Assembly: GCF_001650195.1 (NCBI RefSeq)
Contig: NZ_LXYR01000050.1
Coordinates: 1-34,227 of the forward strand
Reading direction: 5' to 3'
DNA from: Phormidesmis priestleyi BC1401
GTDB taxonomy: Bacteria; Cyanobacteriota; Cyanobacteriia; Leptolyngbyales; Leptolyngbyaceae
DNA length: 34,227 bases
Shown here: positions 6,841-14,951 of the stretch, in pieces
Position numbering within the stretch: position 1 is the first letter of the stretch
Layout of the letters: each line of letters opens with the position of its first letter
Notes under the pieces: model-generated
Told to the model about the DNA's origin: nothing
Seen by the model: only the letters and a program-made list of their open reading frames with translations
Databases searched by the model: none
Translations under genes and position numbers: made by a program

Positions 6841-6930
6841 GCCCTCTAAATCTCCCATTCTGAGGGACTTTGATTTGAGCTAGGGAGTTCTGAGTTTCAA
6901 AGTCCTCCAATTTTGGGGAATTTGAGGGGC
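6841..6930. repeat. long imperfect palindrome of a dispersed repeat family
   Basis: The left arm 6841-6873 (beginning GCCCTCTAAATCTCCCA) and the right arm 6897-6930 (ending GGGGAATTTGAGGGGC) are imperfect reverse complements of about 33 bp around a 23-bp centre. A further single arm of the same family occurs at 33988-34020. The unit resembles AAAGTCC/GGGGATTTAGGGGGC palindromes dispersed through many cyanobacterial genomes. It lies between the convergent HD-domain gene and the 137-aa gene and could also terminate both. Confidence 0.75.
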
Positions 6931-6954
6931 TGAAAGAACTGAAACGCAGCGACT

Positions 6955-7368
6955 TTATTTTGCTGGCTCGGTGTAGCGACAGTAAACCTCAAAACCAAAC
7001 TTAGCGATATACAAAACGATTAACGTGGCTAATCCTGGATTGATTGGGAAGGGCAACACCATTTGACTTGCTAAATAGACGATCAGTCCGGTTAACAAAG
7101 GTGTGCTTTCGGTGTTTTTGGTGTAATCTGCTAACTTTTTTCGGAAGCCGTCGTCGCCGCAGATTTGCTCTCGTAATACGTCTAGGGTGACTTGTTTGAG
7201 TGACTTTTCTCCAAATGTCGCTTGTCCCATCTCAGATCGGAGCATCGCTTCTAGGCTAGTGTCTAAATCGCCGTCGTGGTCGAGGAGGGTGGCGATCGCG
7301 CCCTGAGACGGCTCATAGTTGCGTAGGGTTTGCTGCACTTGCAAAAGTTCGGATTGACTAAGCTGCAT
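6955..7368 (-). CDS. small protein with C-terminal membrane hairpin, 137 aa
   Basis: I do not recognise the family. The first 90 residues are soluble and helical, with an acidic segment LLDHDGDLDTSLEAML (28-43) and a conserved-looking VTLDVLREQICGDDGFRKKL (60-79). Two hydrophobic stretches follow: about 92-112 (LLTGLIVYLASQMVLPFPI) and about 116-132 (GLATLIVLYIAKFGFEVY), separated by a short NP turn, so it is probably a hairpin-anchored inner-membrane protein. The gene is divergent from the CHAT protease gene, with 103 bases between the start codons, so the two may share control. A role as partner or target of the protease is an untested inference. Confidence 0.65.
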   Translation of the reverse strand: MQLSQSELLQVQQTLRNYEPSQGAIATLLDHDGDLDTSLEAMLRSEMGQATFGEKSLKQVTLDVLREQICGDDGFRKKLADYTKNTESTPLLTGLIVYLASQMVLPFPINPGLATLIVLYIAKFGFEVYCRYTEPAK

Positions 7369-7471
7369 GGGGTTGCCTCTAGTTTTGGGTTTGTTGCGGA
7401 TAGTTGGGAATTCTACGGAATAGAACTGTAGTCTTTAGAATCGGCTCCTCCTCCGTAGAAAATTATCACCT

Positions 7472-10400
7472 ATGTCTATCATTACCATTCGAGAGCAGCA
7501 AAAGACAGAAACGGGATTTCAGGCGAGCGTGAGTTTTGATGATGCCACTACTGGGTACCCGATCGAGGTTCGCGATCCGTTTTCGCCGGGGGAAGAGGAA
7601 CGGCTGGAATGGTATTTTGAGAAGTGGTCGATGTTTCCCTATGTGGATACGGTGAGGGCAGAGGCGGCAAAAGTGAGTGTCCGAGCTTATGGTGAATCGC
7701 TGTTTGAGCAAGTGTTTAAGCGAGATATCGAGGCTTACAGCGCCTACAAGCAAAGTCGGGATTCGATTAGGCAGATTGAGATTATCGGCAAAAGCCCAGA
7801 GTTTCAGGCACTGCACTGGGAGGCGTTGCACGATCCGCAGATGCCGAGACCGTTGGCGATCGATCGGGTGATGGTGCGACAGGTGCAGTCAACTGAAAAA
7901 CAGGCGATCGTGGCTCCGTCTCCGGTGATCAATTTGCTGGTAGTGACGGCGCGACCGGGCGAGGAGAATGATGTGAACCATCGCACGATTTCTCGTCCCC
8001 TGATTGAGGCGATCCAAACGAGTCAACTGCGGGTAAAGGTTGATTTACTGCGTCCTGCCACGTTTGAGGCGTTGTCGAAGCATTTAGAAGAGAAGGGCGA
8101 CGGGTTTTATCACATTGTGCATTTGGATATGCACGGGGCGGTGATGAGCTATGAGGAGTTGCAGTCGATGCCGCCCGATCGCTTTACGTTTAGGGCGTTT
8201 GGGCAGGATGTGGAGCGGTTTGAGGGGCGGCGGGGGTTTTTGTCGTTTGAGAGTGGCACTCCAGGTCAATCGGATCTGCGAATTGCGGCAGAGTTGGCGG
8301 CGTTGTTGAAGGGCAAGAATGTCCCGGTGTGCATTTTGAATGCGTGTCAGTCGGCAAAGCAGGTCAAGGGCGATGAGCGGGAGACGAGTCTGGGGGCGGC
8401 GCTGATGGCAGCGGGGATGCAGACGGTGTTGGCGATGGGCTATAGCGTCACGGTGTCGGCGGCGACGATTTTGATGACGACGCTCTATCAGCAGTTGTTT
8501 GCTCAAAAGTCGCTGGATGAGGCGATTAGGCTGGGGCGAAAGGCGTTGTGCGATCGTCAGGAGCGCAAGGCATATTTTAATCAAACGATTCGATTAGAGG
8601 ATTGGCTGTTGCCTGTGGTCTATCGGCGCGGTCAGGTCGATTTTGGGCTGCGGAGCTTTACGCCAGACGAGAAGACTCAGTTTAATCTTGCTAAGAGCAA
8701 ACGGTTTCGCTTTCAAGATCCGACCTATGGGTTTGTAGGGCGCGATTTGGAGATTTTAAAGATTGAGCGATCGCTGTTGCGGCATAATGCCCTGCTGCTG
8801 CAAGGAATGGGCGGAACGGGAAAAACGACCCTGCTAAGGTATTTGCAGGAATGGTGGCAGAAGACGAGTTTTGTGGAGCAGAGTTTTTATTTTGGCTATG
8901 ACGAGAAGGCGTGGACGCTTCAGCAAATTGTGTTTGAGATTGGCAGCCAAGTTTATCAGGGGCATGAGCAATCAAACTTCTTATATTCCACGCCGTTGGA
9001 AGCTCAAATTGAAGAGTTGGTAGATTTGCTCAACTCGCAGCCGTATGTGCTGATGTTAGATAATTTGGAGTCGGTGACGGGGCAGGCGTTGGCAATTCAA
9101 AACACGCTGGATTTGCAAGAGCAGGAGAAGCTGCGGGACTTCTTACGGCGATTGGTGGGGGGCAAGACAAAGGTGGTGTTAGGGTCGCGCAGTCGGGAGG
9201 CGTGGATAGATGGAGTGCTAAAGGGGGCGGTCTATGAGTTGCGGGGGTTAGATGAGGAGTCGCGCACGGCACTGGCTGAGAAGATTTTGGCGCGGCAAGT
9301 GCAGAATGAGGGCAAGATTGAGCGGCTGCGGCAGAGTGAGGATTTTAAGAAGCTGATGAAGTTGCTGGCGGGCTACCCGTTGGCGATGGAGGTGGTGTTG
9401 GGCAATTTGCGGCGACAGTCGGCGGCAGAGATTTTAGCGGGGCTGGATGCGGCGGATGTGAATCTGGATTCGGGGAGTGGGGATAAGACGGCGAGTATTT
9501 TGAAGTGTGTGGAGTATTCGCACAGCAATTTGTCGCCTGATGCCCAAAAGCTGCTGGTGTGTTTGGCACCGTTTAGTGGGTTTCTTGTTCGCTCACTTTT
9601 GCCACGATATGCAGAACAGTTGCAGCGGTTGGCGCCGTTTGCCGAGTATCGGTTTGAGCAGTTTGATGGAGCAGTTGGGGAAGCAATCGGGGGCTTGCTA
9701 TCGCCAATGGATGCAGACAATCCACAGTTGCTCACGATTCAGCCTGTGTTTCCTTATTTCCTCAAGACAAAGCTCAATCAACTAGATGCGGCAACTCGTG
9801 AGGCGCTGTTTGAGGGTTTTAAGACCCACTATCAAGGTTTGGCAGGTTACTACAATCAACTGATGGAGTCGAAAGAGCCGCGAGAGCGACAGATGGGGAT
9901 TCTTTTTTGCAAATGGGAGTATGAGAATCTCTACAATGCTTTGCAGATTTGTTTGGAGAAGCAAGAGAGTATTAGTATCTTCTTTTGTCTATACAAATAC
10001 TTTGAACTCATTAACGATATTCAAAGCAATCTCAAGCTGTCAGAGTTTGTCTGTAAGTCGAAAACCAATTACCTAGAAAATATCCAAAATGGCGAGATTG
10101 GTTTTGAGATTGTGATGGCTCTTGACAGATTGGCAAACTGCTATCTACAAACACAACAGTATCAAGAAGCAAGAACGTCTTATCAAACCATCGTGAACCA
10201 ATTGAATGAGTTTAGCGATGTCAGTGAAAGACAAATCCAAGCAGCACTTGCCAGCACCTACCACCAGTTAGGCAGGGTGGCGCAGGCGTTGCGCGAGTTT
10301 GAACAGGCTCGATCAGACTACCAACAAGCCCTGAAAATCAAAGTCAAGTTCAACGATCGCTACTTTCAAGCGGTCACCTACCACCAATTAGGCAGGGTGG

Positions 10401-10975
10401 CGGAGGAGTTGCGCGAGTTTGAACAGGCTCGATCAGACTACCAACAAGCCCTGAAAATCAATGTCGAGTTCAACGATCGCTACTCTCAAGCGGGCACCTA
10501 CCACCAATTAGGCATTGTGGCGCAGGAGTTGCGCGAGTTTGAACAGGCTCGATCAGACTACCAACAAGCCCTGAAAATCAAAGTCGAGTTCAACGATCGC
10601 TACTCTCAAGCGGGCACCTACCACCAATTAGGCATTGTGGCGCAGGAGTTGCGCGAGTTTGAACAGGCTCGATCAGACTACCAACAAGCCCTGAAAATCA
10701 ATGTCGAGTTCAACGATCGCTACGAGCAAGCGGGCACCTACTATCAACTCGGCAAAATCTCAGAAGAACTCGAAGAACTCGAAGAAGCAAAAACAAACTA
10801 CCTGCAAGATCTCCAAATCACCGCAGAATTTAACGATCAACATGGATTAGGAATTTCGCTGCGAAACCTTGCACGGTTTTACCAGAAAACCCAGGATGAA
10901 GATTTTTTGGCTATTGCTGCTTCGACATTGGGCACAACTGTTGACCAATTGAAGACAGCCATTCTCTCAGACTGA
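7472..10975 (+). CDS. CHAT caspase-like protease with NB-ARC/STAND ATPase and TPR sensor
   Basis: This 1167-aa protein has three parts. A CHAT (caspase HetF associated with TPRs) peptidase domain spans about 100-390, with its catalytic dyad in IVHLDMHG (H221 or H217) and ILNACQSA (C292). An NB-ARC/STAND switch spans about 415-720, with Walker A GMGGTGKTT (445-453), Walker B YVLMLDN (525-531) and GSRSREAW near 576. The C-terminal helical sensor contains TPR-like repeats from about residue 885. In STAND proteins ligand binding to the repeats triggers ATP-dependent oligomerisation and activates the effector, here a protease, so a defence or regulated-death role is plausible but unproven. All key residues are present. 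Four consecutive 40-aa repeats are nearly identical even in DNA. No signal peptide; probably cytosolic. Confidence 0.9.
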   Translation: MSIITIREQQKTETGFQASVSFDDATTGYPIEVRDPFSPGEEERLEWYFEKWSMFPYVDTVRAEAAKVSVRAYGESLFEQVFKRDIEAYSAYKQSRDSIRQIEIIGKSPEFQALHWEALHDPQMPRPLAIDRVMVRQVQSTEKQAIVAPSPVINLLVVTARPGEENDVNHRTISRPLIEAIQTSQLRVKVDLLRPATFEALSKHLEEKGDGFYHIVHLDMHGAVMSYEELQSMPPDRFTFRAFGQDVERFEGRRGFLSFESGTPGQSDLRIAAELAALLKGKNVPVCILNACQSAKQVKGDERETSLGAALMAAGMQTVLAMGYSVTVSAATILMTTLYQQLFAQKSLDEAIRLGRKALCDRQERKAYFNQTIRLEDWLLPVVYRRGQVDFGLRSFTPDEKTQFNLAKSKRFRFQDPTYGFVGRDLEILKIERSLLRHNALLLQGMGGTGKTTLLRYLQEWWQKTSFVEQSFYFGYDEKAWTLQQIVFEIGSQVYQGHEQSNFLYSTPLEAQIEELVDLLNSQPYVLMLDNLESVTGQALAIQNTLDLQEQEKLRDFLRRLVGGKTKVVLGSRSREAWIDGVLKGAVYELRGLDEESRTALAEKILARQVQNEGKIERLRQSEDFKKLMKLLAGYPLAMEVVLGNLRRQSAAEILAGLDAADVNLDSGSGDKTASILKCVEYSHSNLSPDAQKLLVCLAPFSGFLVRSLLPRYAEQLQRLAPFAEYRFEQFDGAVGEAIGGLLSPMDADNPQLLTIQPVFPYFLKTKLNQLDAATREALFEGFKTHYQGLAGYYNQLMESKEPRERQMGILFCKWEYENLYNALQICLEKQESISIFFCLYKYFELINDIQSNLKLSEFVCKSKTNYLENIQNGEIGFEIVMALDRLANCYLQTQQYQEARTSYQTIVNQLNEFSDVSERQIQAALASTYHQLGRVAQALREFEQARSDYQQALKIKVKFNDRYFQAVTYHQLGRVAEELREFEQARSDYQQALKINVEFNDRYSQAGTYHQLGIVAQELREFEQARSDYQQALKIKVEFNDRYSQAGTYHQLGIVAQELREFEQARSDYQQALKINVEFNDRYEQAGTYYQLGKISEELEELEEAKTNYLQDLQITAEFNDQHGLGISLRNLARFYQKTQDEDFLAIAASTLGTTVDQLKTAILSD
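10256..10855 (+). repeat. tandem 120-bp repeats encoding 40-aa TPR units
   Basis: Four in-frame units begin at 10256, 10376, 10496 and 10616, each exactly 120 bp and differing by only a few bases. Each encodes TYHQLG, then EFEQARSDYQQALKI and EFNDRY. A fifth unit at 10736-10855 keeps the period but has diverged (TYYQLGKISEELEELEEAKT). Such identity implies recent duplication or gene conversion, and the copy number may vary between strains. Confidence 0.95.
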
Positions 10976-11005
10976 GTTCTCACGCTTTAGCTAAAACTTC
11001 AAACT

Positions 11006-11048
11006 GAAACGGCGATCGGGCTTTCTAACAACTTCCGATCGCCGTTTC
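11006..11048. terminator. bidirectional hairpin between convergent genes
   Basis: GAAACGGCGATCGG (11006-11019) and CCGATCGCCGTTTC (11035-11048) form a perfect 14-bp stem with a 15-base loop. It lies 31 bases after the CHAT gene stop and about 108 bases from the end of the helicase gene on the other strand, so it can serve both. The left arm contains a HIP1-like core. Confidence 0.7.
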
Positions 11049-11155
11049 ATTGCTAAAATCTTCGATACTCACCACAAGTCATGAATTTAGGATGAGCGAT
11101 CGTGAAGCGCTAAAACTCCCCGATCGGTGGCAAGCGCAAATCGATCCCGATCGCA

Positions 11156-13498
11156 TCAATCTACTCGTTGTAGAGGGGTCAATCTCGGATCGATGATTCT
11201 TCGCCCAACCTCAGGAAATTTGACAGCTAAACAGATTTTGTTGCCCGAATCGAACACATGAGTCACTTCACCGACTCCAAATCGTTTGTCAACCACGAGT
11301 TCGCCAACACTCCAATCGGTTTCGACATTGCTAGAACTCTGGACGGTCGATCGCTGCGGTTTAACCACCGCCGATTTTGTCCCTTTAACGGTCGTGGTAA
11401 TGTTTGACTCCATCAACTCTTTGGGCATCTCTTTTAAGAATGCCGATGGTTGAGCCATTTCACGATTTCCATACAAGCGACGTTCACGCGCATAGGAGAT
11501 AAACAATCGCTCTTGAGCGCGGGTGATGCCGACATAGCAAAGTCGCCGTTCTTCCTCGATCGCTGCCGGATCATCGAGCGATCGAAAGCTCGGAAACAAT
11601 CCTTGCTCTAGTCCCACCAAAAACACAACGGGGAATTCCAGTCCTTTAGAAGCGTGCAGCGTCATGAGGGAAACTTTGGTCGATTCCTCGTCTTTGTCGT
11701 CGAGATCGGAGGCGAGAGAAGCCCCCGCGAGAAACGCAATCAAACTCGTATCTTCGTTTTCTTCTTCAAATTGCAGAACGGCGTTGTAGAGTTCCTGCAC
11801 GTTTTGAAATCGTTCTTCTGCTTCATCGGTGCCTTGAGCTTTGAGATCAGTCAGATAGCCGGACTCTTCTAAAATGCCTTGCACCAACTCAGAGGCAGAC
11901 ACCGCATCTATCTGCGATCGCCACTTTTGAATCATTTGAGCAAAGCTAATCACCCCTTTTGAGCTGCGCCCCGCCAGGCTCTTAACCGAGGTTTCATCAC
12001 TCAAGATTTCCCACAGCGGAATGCCCAACTCAACCGAGGCTTTTTGCAGAGCGTCGATCGTCGTCTTGCCAACTCCGCGACGGGGCGAGTTAATCACCCG
12101 CAGCAAGCTTAACGTGTCGGATGGGTTCGCGATCGCTCTAAGATATCCCAACACATCTTTGATTTCTTTACGATCGTAGAATCGCAAACCGCCCACTACT
12201 TTATAAGGCACACCCCAGCGCACGAGCGATTCTTCAAAGGCGCGAGATTGAGCGTTCGTTCGATAAAGAATGGCAAACTTGCCCCAATGCAGTTCAGCAT
12301 TTGTGTGCTGCAACGTGCGAATTTGCTGCACCACAAATTCGGCTTCGGCAATCTCATCGTCGGCGCGGTGACAATAAACAGGTGCCCCTTCGCCACGAGT
12401 CGGCTTGAGAATTTTATCGATGCGCTCGGTGTTATTTTCGATCAAACGATTGGCGAGTTGCAGAATATTTTCGGTCGATCGATAGTTCTCTTCGAGCTTG
12501 ACCATCGTGCGGGTGTCATCGTCGGGCAGACTGTCGCCAAAGTCTTGCTGGAAGCCCATTAAGATTTTAAAGTCTGCCATCCGAAATGAGTAGATTGACT
12601 GATCGGCATCCCCCACGACGAAGACCGATCGATAGTCCCACTCGTTAAATAACTCGACTGATTCGCCATTCGTCACGAGCAGTCGCAGCAGATCATATTG
12701 AGTGCGATTGGTGTCTTGATATTCGTCTACTAAGATGTGGCGAAAGCGTTTGTGCCAGTAAGCCCTAATCTGTTCGTTTTGACGAAATAGCTGGACGGGC
12801 AGCCAGATTAAATCGTCGAAGTCTACAGCATTATTTTCAGCTAATTTATCTTGATACATACTGTAGACATTCGCGATTACTCTGCCGCGAAAGTTTGGTT
12901 GCTCTTGTTCTAAATCTCGTGGCGACCAGCCTTTATTTTTGGCGTTGCTAATCGCATATCGAACCGATCGCGGCTCGAACTTTTTATCGTCTAAATTTAG
13001 TTTATTAACAATGATGTCTTTGACTAAGCTCTGAGCATCTGACTCATCAAAAATCGAGAAGTTTTTATTCCATTTGCGTCCCTTCTCGTCTTGAAACTTC
13101 TCGATATCAAAGCGCAAAATTCGACAGCAAAGCGCGTGAAACGTGCCGATCCACAGATCTTTGATGATGGTTTTATAGACCTTCGATCGGATGCTCATTT
13201 GCTGCTGATTTGACAACTCAGCTAACGGTTTGCCAAACTCGCTGTGAGCTTGACGATCGGCAAATAGTCTCTCGATCCGCTCTTTCATTTCTTTAGCGGC
13301 TTTGTTAGTAAACGTCACCGCCAAAATGCTTTCGGGATCGACGCGATGAGTCAACACCAAGTTTGCAATTCGGTAAGTGAGCGCACGAGTTTTGCCAGAG
13401 CCTGCTCCTGCGATCACTAAGAGTGGACCACAAAAATGCTCGACAGCTTGTCGTTGAGAAACGTTGAGATGACTGAGAAATTCGGTGCTTTGCATCAT
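11156..13498 (-). CDS. pcrA: PcrA/UvrD-type superfamily 1 DNA helicase
   Basis: A 780-aa 3'-5' DNA helicase used in nucleotide excision repair, removal of RecA filaments and clearing of replication blocks. Visible motifs are: Q-motif LNVSQRQAVEH (11-21), Walker A GAGSGKT (31-37), motif Ia VTFTNKAAKEM (61-71), motif II DEYQDTN (258-264), motif III GDADQSIYSFR (296-306), motif IV LEENYRS, motif V TLHASKGLEF and motif VI YVGITRAQERL. The C-terminal VGELVVDKRFGVGEV matches the Tudor-like tail that contacts RNA polymerase in PcrA/UvrD proteins. Full length for the family. ATG 13498 is followed by a second ATG one codon later, so the exact start is uncertain by a residue. Its 3' end faces the CHAT gene. 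Confidence 0.93.
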   Translation of the reverse strand: MMQSTEFLSHLNVSQRQAVEHFCGPLLVIAGAGSGKTRALTYRIANLVLTHRVDPESILAVTFTNKAAKEMKERIERLFADRQAHSEFGKPLAELSNQQQMSIRSKVYKTIIKDLWIGTFHALCCRILRFDIEKFQDEKGRKWNKNFSIFDESDAQSLVKDIIVNKLNLDDKKFEPRSVRYAISNAKNKGWSPRDLEQEQPNFRGRVIANVYSMYQDKLAENNAVDFDDLIWLPVQLFRQNEQIRAYWHKRFRHILVDEYQDTNRTQYDLLRLLVTNGESVELFNEWDYRSVFVVGDADQSIYSFRMADFKILMGFQQDFGDSLPDDDTRTMVKLEENYRSTENILQLANRLIENNTERIDKILKPTRGEGAPVYCHRADDEIAEAEFVVQQIRTLQHTNAELHWGKFAILYRTNAQSRAFEESLVRWGVPYKVVGGLRFYDRKEIKDVLGYLRAIANPSDTLSLLRVINSPRRGVGKTTIDALQKASVELGIPLWEILSDETSVKSLAGRSSKGVISFAQMIQKWRSQIDAVSASELVQGILEESGYLTDLKAQGTDEAEERFQNVQELYNAVLQFEEENEDTSLIAFLAGASLASDLDDKDEESTKVSLMTLHASKGLEFPVVFLVGLEQGLFPSFRSLDDPAAIEEERRLCYVGITRAQERLFISYARERRLYGNREMAQPSAFLKEMPKELMESNITTTVKGTKSAVVKPQRSTVQSSSNVETDWSVGELVVDKRFGVGEVTHVFDSGNKICLAVKFPEVGRRIIDPRLTPLQRVD

Positions 13499-13943
13499 AG
13501 CGAAAGGTGGAACAGTGAAAGCGTCTCTATGACAAGGTTATCGTATCTAGAGGGGCAACGATGGGGAATAGGCGTTTGAGCAATGAATCTCTTGCTCTCT
13601 TTGGGGTAATCACAGGCTGAGATCGCTTGTCTTTAGTACCCAAACTTTTCAGGATGTTTTCTTCAGTAGAGTCTAAAAAACGGGATTTTTCGCTGTCCGA
13701 GATATCTAGAGTAACAAACTTTATTCATCCATCAAAAGATTTTGTTTGTTTTTATGAAGGCAATTATAAATTTATTGTAAACACTTAAAAATTCCAGTGA
13801 AATTACCGTATTATTCTTCTCAGCTTGTTAACTGAGGTCAGAGAGAACGTCTACTTGTGATCTACTTTACTGGGTAGAGATCGACTCTCGTAAAGAGACT
13901 CTTGACTGATTAGCGTGTATTTACTGAGACAACAAAAATTAGT
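13499..13943. promoter_or_regulatory. 445-bp non-coding region between divergent pcrA and the surface-protein operon
   Basis: No gene was found here on either strand. The stretch at about 13720-13800 is strongly AT-rich (TTTGTTTGTTTTTATG, AATTATAAATTTATTG) and is the likeliest place for promoters of the rightward operon. Nearer the operon, 13876-13903 contains complementary GACTCT/AGAG segments that could fold. I could not fix a -35/-10 pair with confidence. The operon transcript may have a long leader. Confidence 0.35.
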
Positions 13944-13958
13944 GTGGTGGTGTTTTCG

Positions 13959-14951
13959 ATGGATTCCCCGACAAAGCTTTTGGGGAGTGGGTTCCTGCGT
14001 CTTGTACTGATTCTTTTTTTTACAGGAGGCTCGAATAGTTGGATCTTGCCTGCAAATAGTCAGACCGCGATCGATATAGCCAATACAGCGACCGGAAACT
14101 TTCGACCTGCTGCTGATCCGGCTACTCCGGCGCAAGGAGTCACTTCTAACCCAACTTCTGTAGCAGCAACAGCGACAGGTCGCCCCGGCTTAGAACTCGT
14201 AAAAACGGGCGATCGAGCTGCCGCCGAACCCGGCGACACCGTCATCTATCGACTGGTGATTCGCAATACAGGGTCTGCTTCAGCCACGAATATTACGGTT
14301 CGAGATACGCTACCTCTGGGGCTGCAATACATTTCAAAGTCGCAAAAAGCGTCGCTAACGGTCGGAGGCACAACCACTGATGTCAGCAGCACTCTGTCAC
14401 AGCCCACGGTGAATCGATCGGTCGTCACCTTCACGTTTCCTGGCACTCTGGCACCTCAGCAAGTCTTGACGCTGGTTTACGCCGCCGTTCTGTCGCCTGA
14501 CGCAATCCGCGGCACGGGGCGCAACCTCGCGGTCGCTCAAGGAGCAAGCCCTCTAGGACCGCTAACGAGCAACACTGCCAGCCATTTGCTGAGGATTCGC
14601 AACGGGATTCTGTCGGATTGTGGCACCATTATCGGTCGCGTGTTTGTCGATAAAAACTTCGATGGCGAACAGCAACCCGGAGAACCTGGTGTGCCAAACG
14701 CCGTTATCTATATGGACGATGGCAACCGCATCACAACCGATTCGAATGGTCTCTATTCGCTGCAATTCGCGATCGCAGGCTATCGCACTGGCACTCTCGA
14801 CCTCACAAGCTTACCGGGATATACATTGGCACCTAACCGCTATCGCATCGAAAACAACAGCCAATCACGACTCGTTAAAGTCGCTCCGGGCGGTCTAGTC
14901 AGAATGAATTTTGCAGTGACACCCACCTTTGGGGAGGGACGACGCAAGTAA
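13959..14951 (+). CDS. secreted DUF11 / SdrD-like domain protein (first gene of surface operon)
   Basis: About 330 aa. A signal peptide with hydrophobic core FLRLVLILFFTGG precedes a likely cleavage after PANSQT. Residues about 75-210 form a DUF11 domain (PGLELVKTGDRAAAEPGDTV, YRLVIRNTGSASATNITVRD). Residues about 225-330 form one SdrD B-like/carboxypeptidase-regulatory domain (IIGRVFVDKNFDGEQQPGEPGV, then TTDSNGLYSL). Both are Ig-like folds of cell-surface proteins. ATG 13959 is preferred; an in-frame GTG at 13944 would add five residues. The stop codon TAA shares one base with the ATG of the next gene (TAATG), so translation is probably coupled. It probably acts in the periplasm or at the cell surface. 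Confidence 0.8.
   Translation: MDSPTKLLGSGFLRLVLILFFTGGSNSWILPANSQTAIDIANTATGNFRPAADPATPAQGVTSNPTSVAATATGRPGLELVKTGDRAAAEPGDTVIYRLVIRNTGSASATNITVRDTLPLGLQYISKSQKASLTVGGTTTDVSSTLSQPTVNRSVVTFTFPGTLAPQQVLTLVYAAVLSPDAIRGTGRNLAVAQGASPLGPLTSNTASHLLRIRNGILSDCGTIIGRVFVDKNFDGEQQPGEPGVPNAVIYMDDGNRITTDSNGLYSLQFAIAGYRTGTLDLTSLPGYTLAPNRYRIENNSQSRLVKVAPGGLVRMNFAVTPTFGEGRRK

Noticed and set aside
8084-9735. Several open frames on the minus strand inside the CHAT gene
   Set aside because: They are low-complexity shadows of a strongly coding opposite strand, with no motifs.
10256-10855. A CRISPR array
   Set aside because: The 120-bp period is in frame, there are no unique spacers, and every unit encodes a TPR-like helix pair.
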